This document shows positions 61,702-64,000 of a stretch of DNA of 64,000 nt, in pieces (positions within the stretch are counted from its first letter, which is position 1; every line of letters starts with the position of its first letter). The translations under genes and the position numbers were made by a program. The stretch is from Faecalicatena_A orotica (GTDB taxonomy: Bacteria; Bacillota; Clostridia; Lachnospirales; Lachnospiraceae): the NCBI RefSeq assembly GCF_040545875.1, contig NZ_JBEPMR010000014.1. One strand, written 5' to 3'. The notes beneath the pieces were generated by a model. That model was not told the DNA's origin. It did no database searches and saw only the letters and a program-made list of their open reading frames with translations.

Positions 61702-62760
61702 CTATTTATATCTTTTCAAAAAGCTGAAAAGCTCTTCCATTTCTTCTCTTGTGCCTATCGTGATACGCAGGTATTGTTCTATCCTCCTGCTGCCCCAGTA
61801 TCTGACATAGATATTTTCTTTCTTCAGGGCTTCAAACAGCTCTTTCGCATCATATTCGGGGTGGGTCGCAAAGATAAAGTTCGCTTTTGCATCCGGGAAT
61901 ACAAATCCCAGTTCTTTGAGTTCTTTCTTGGCCCACTCTCTTGTCTCAATAATTCTGCCCACTGTCTCTTCAAAATATGCCTTATCCTTCACGGCTTCCA
62001 CACCATAGACAAGCGACGGCTGGTTCATGGTGTAAGAATTGAATGAATATTTCACATCATTCAGGTATTTGATCAATTCCGGCGCACCAATCGCATAGCC
62101 GATGCGCATCCCGGCCATAGACCTTGCCTTGGAAAATGTCTGTACGACCAGAAGGTTCTTGTATTTGTCCAGAAGCTCCAGTGCAGACCTGCCCGCAAAA
62201 TCAATATATGCCTCATCTACAATGACAATGACATCCTGATTGCGGCTGACGATATCCTCCACAAAATCTAGTTCCTCATAAATCGCTGTAGGTGCATTCG
62301 GGTTCGGGAAAATGATCCCCCCGTTCTCCCTGTAATAATCCTCTCTCCTGATGCGAAATCCCTCATCTACTTCAGGGCATACATAAGGAATCCTGTATAA
62401 TTCCGCCCAGACCTTGTAGAAAGAGTATGTAATATCCGGAAACAGGACCGGTTTATCTGAGTTAAAGAAGGTCAGGAAGCACATAGACAGTACGTCGTCA
62501 GAACCTACTCCGACAAACACCTGGTCTTCTCCTACTCCATAGTACTCAGAGAGTGCATTCACGAGAGAAGAGGCAGTCGGGTCGGGATACAGCCTAAAGC
62601 GGTCCACATCCATATTCCTTACTGCTTCAACGACTCCGGGCGCCGGTGGATACGGGTTTTCATTGGTATTTAATTTGATGACTCTGTTCTGCGGCTGTTC
62701 TCCGGGAACATATGGCTCGACTTTGCGGATATTTTCTAAAATCTTTGGGTTTAATTCCAT
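61702..62760 (-). CDS. hisC: Histidinol-phosphate aminotransferase
   Basis: 352 aa fold-type I PLP aminotransferase. The N-terminal KLNTNENPYPPAPGVVEAV and VGVGSDDVLSMCF are typical of HisC, the PLP Lys is in VVQTFSKARSMAGMRIGYA (near 215) and Asp/Tyr in VDEAYIDF. It acts in histidine synthesis or on aromatic 2-oxo acids. Start 62760 has AGGAG eight bases upstream; the longer frame to 62799 overlaps the upstream gene. Confidence 0.88.
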   Translation of the reverse strand: MELNPKILENIRKVEPYVPGEQPQNRVIKLNTNENPYPPAPGVVEAVRNMDVDRFRLYPDPTASSLVNALSEYYGVGEDQVFVGVGSDDVLSMCFLTFFNSDKPVLFPDITYSFYKVWAELYRIPYVCPEVDEGFRIRREDYYRENGGIIFPNPNAPTAIYEELDFVEDIVSRNQDVIVIVDEAYIDFAGRSALELLDKYKNLLVVQTFSKARSMAGMRIGYAIGAPELIKYLNDVKYSFNSYTMNQPSLVYGVEAVKDKAYFEETVGRIIETREWAKKELKELGFVFPDAKANFIFATHPEYDAKELFEALKKENIYVRYWGSRRIEQYLRITIGTREEMEELFSFLKRYK

Positions 62761-62770
62761 TTTCTGACTC

Positions 62771-63958
62771 CTATTTATACTCCGCTGCCAGTTCTGCAAA
62801 CTTCGGCAGAGAGTTTACAATCGTTTCGTAAGATACACAGTATGCAAGCCGCACATATCCAGGGCACGCAAAGGAGCTTCCCGGTACAATCAGAATATTG
62901 TATTTTTTCGCTGCCGCACAGAATTCCTTTTCGTCAGCTACCGGTGATTTTACGAATAAGTAAAAAGCGCCTTCCGGCTTGATGCATTCAAATCCAAGGT
63001 CTTTCAGGCCATTGTAAAGTGTCTCACGGTTTCTGTTATAATAAGAAATATCAGTCTTCTCTCCCAGACACTTCTTTACGACCTTCTGCTGAAGGGTCGG
63101 GGCATTTACAAAACCAAGAATCCTGGTTGCTACATTTGCTGCGCTGATAAGCTTCTCACTGTCAGCGGCCTCATCCGGGATAACAAGGTATCCGATCCGT
63201 TCTCCCGGGAGGGAAAGTGACTTGCTGTAAGAATAGCCAACTATCGTATTCGCATAATATTTCGTCAGATACGGAACCTCCACGCCGTCATAAGCCAGTT
63301 CTCTGTAAGGCTCATCAGAGATCAGATAGATTTCTGTGCCAAACTCCTTCTGCTTTGCTTCCATAATGGCTGCCATCCTTTTGATTGTTTCCTCAGAATA
63401 GACAACACCTGTCGGATTGTTCGGTGTATTCACAATAACTGCCTTTGTTTTCGCTGTGATCTTTTCTTCGAACTCCTCCAGCTTTGGCTGGAATGTCCCG
63501 GTATTTGGGGAAATCTCCACAAGCACTCCGTCATAATTGTTTGTGTAGCTTCTGTATTCGCCGAAATATGGTGCAAAAGCGATCACTTCGTCCCCGGGAT
63601 TCAGCAGTGATTTCAGAATCACATTCAGCCCGCCTGCCGCACCGACTGTCATCGTAATATTTTTGGAACCAAAATTCGTTCCAAATTTTTCGTTTACAGA
63701 ATCTGCAACAGCCTGCCTCACATCCTCATACCCTGCATTGCTGTTTGTATATCCGTGTAGTACAACCGGGTTCTCTTCATCCAGAAGTTCTCTGATTGCA
63801 GTCTTCACAGCCTCAGGTGCCGGTACGTTCGGATTGCCGAGACTAAAATCATATACATTCTCTGCACCATAAATCCCTGCCAGGCGGTTGCCTTCTTCGA
63901 ACATTGCACGGATTGCTGAACTGTTTGCGACCATATTTTCCATTTTTTTTGAAATCAT
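62771..63958 (-). CDS. Class I/II PLP-dependent aminotransferase (aspartate-type)
   Basis: 395 aa. Motifs: SLGNPNVPAPEAV, IVNTPNNPTGVVY, ISDEPYREL, and the PLP Lys in VGYSYSKSLSLPGERIGYL (near 236), with Arg near the C-terminus. Family members transaminate aspartate, alanine or aromatic amino acids. It leads the aminotransferase pair; GGAGAG precedes the ATG. The bases after 63958 hold only AT-rich leader. Confidence 0.88.
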   Translation of the reverse strand: MISKKMENMVANSSAIRAMFEEGNRLAGIYGAENVYDFSLGNPNVPAPEAVKTAIRELLDEENPVVLHGYTNSNAGYEDVRQAVADSVNEKFGTNFGSKNITMTVGAAGGLNVILKSLLNPGDEVIAFAPYFGEYRSYTNNYDGVLVEISPNTGTFQPKLEEFEEKITAKTKAVIVNTPNNPTGVVYSEETIKRMAAIMEAKQKEFGTEIYLISDEPYRELAYDGVEVPYLTKYYANTIVGYSYSKSLSLPGERIGYLVIPDEAADSEKLISAANVATRILGFVNAPTLQQKVVKKCLGEKTDISYYNRNRETLYNGLKDLGFECIKPEGAFYLFVKSPVADEKEFCAAAKKYNILIVPGSSFACPGYVRLAYCVSYETIVNSLPKFAELAAEYK

Positions 63959-64000
63959 TGCTTTCTCTCCGTTTCTTAATTTATTTTGCTTTTACTGTTT

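Noticed and set aside
1..64000. CRISPR arrays, insertion sequences and transposase genes
   Set aside because: I saw no regularly spaced direct repeats and no transposase, integrase or cas gene anywhere in the window.

Overview
The window looks like a chromosome segment of a low-to-mid GC Gram-positive anaerobe, most likely a Lachnospiraceae member (Clostridia). Pointers are a PolC-type DNA polymerase III, a cysE-cysS-mrnC-rlmB-sigH order as in Firmicutes, a cysteine T-box, a CIRCE element, GAAC-N4-GTTC LexA boxes, CymR-like and IscR/NsrR-like Rrf2 regulators, and indolepyruvate:ferredoxin oxidoreductase. I cannot name the species. Most genes are on the minus strand, so operons read right to left.

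Layout. 188-3228: a cell-wall hydrolase and a GntR-controlled ABC exporter whose promoter sits inside a perfect operator dyad. 3254-7620: the five-gene operon cysE-cysS-mrnC-rlmB-sigH behind a Cys-specific T-box. 7660-9743: a 73-bp palindrome, a GNAT protein, ispF and a small membrane protein. 9870-11230: two homologous tRNA units (Val-Met and Met) that bracket an orphan T4-gp19-like tail tube gene and a DUF3781 gene. 11392-18901: purL, a membrane protein, LysR and MerR regulators, TrmO and a CIRCE-controlled small heat shock protein. 18997-27592: a membrane-tethered MerR protein, a nuclease-helicase fusion, a LytTR two-component system, an SPFH/NfeD pair, and a radical-SAM DNA-repair pair flanked by two LexA boxes. 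27777-33739: ptsHI, cysK/metY/CymR, a second Rrf2 regulator and a cold shock gene.

33951-39842 is an aromatic 2-oxo-acid operon (two phenylacetate-CoA ligases, IorA, IorB, two ACT-domain proteins), probably fermenting Phe/Tyr/Trp-derived 2-oxo acids to aryl-acetates with reduced ferredoxin and ATP. 39937-40722 holds two large, related hairpin elements in inverted orientation. 40699-50414 is a DeoR-associated carbohydrate cluster: two polyol dehydrogenases, an AlsE-like epimerase, an MFS transporter, a class II aldolase, a PfkB kinase, an aldo/keto reductase and a dicarboxylate-type symporter. 50622-54380 has glyA with an apparent C-terminal frameshift, a CobW GTPase/thioredoxin/ArsR cassette and a YdcF-like protein. 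54473-63958 contains polC, ispG, a small membrane protein, an XRE regulator, a small-multidrug-export protein, hisC and a second aminotransferase.

The strongest unexplained signal is the pair of ~350-bp hairpin elements. They share conserved loops, while several stems differ in sequence but keep pairing. That pattern fits a structured RNA or a hairpin mobile element. Other items worth following are the orphan tail-tube gene between duplicated tRNA units, the sugar cluster, the SOS-controlled radical-SAM pair, HPr with Arg at position 46, and the glyA frameshift.
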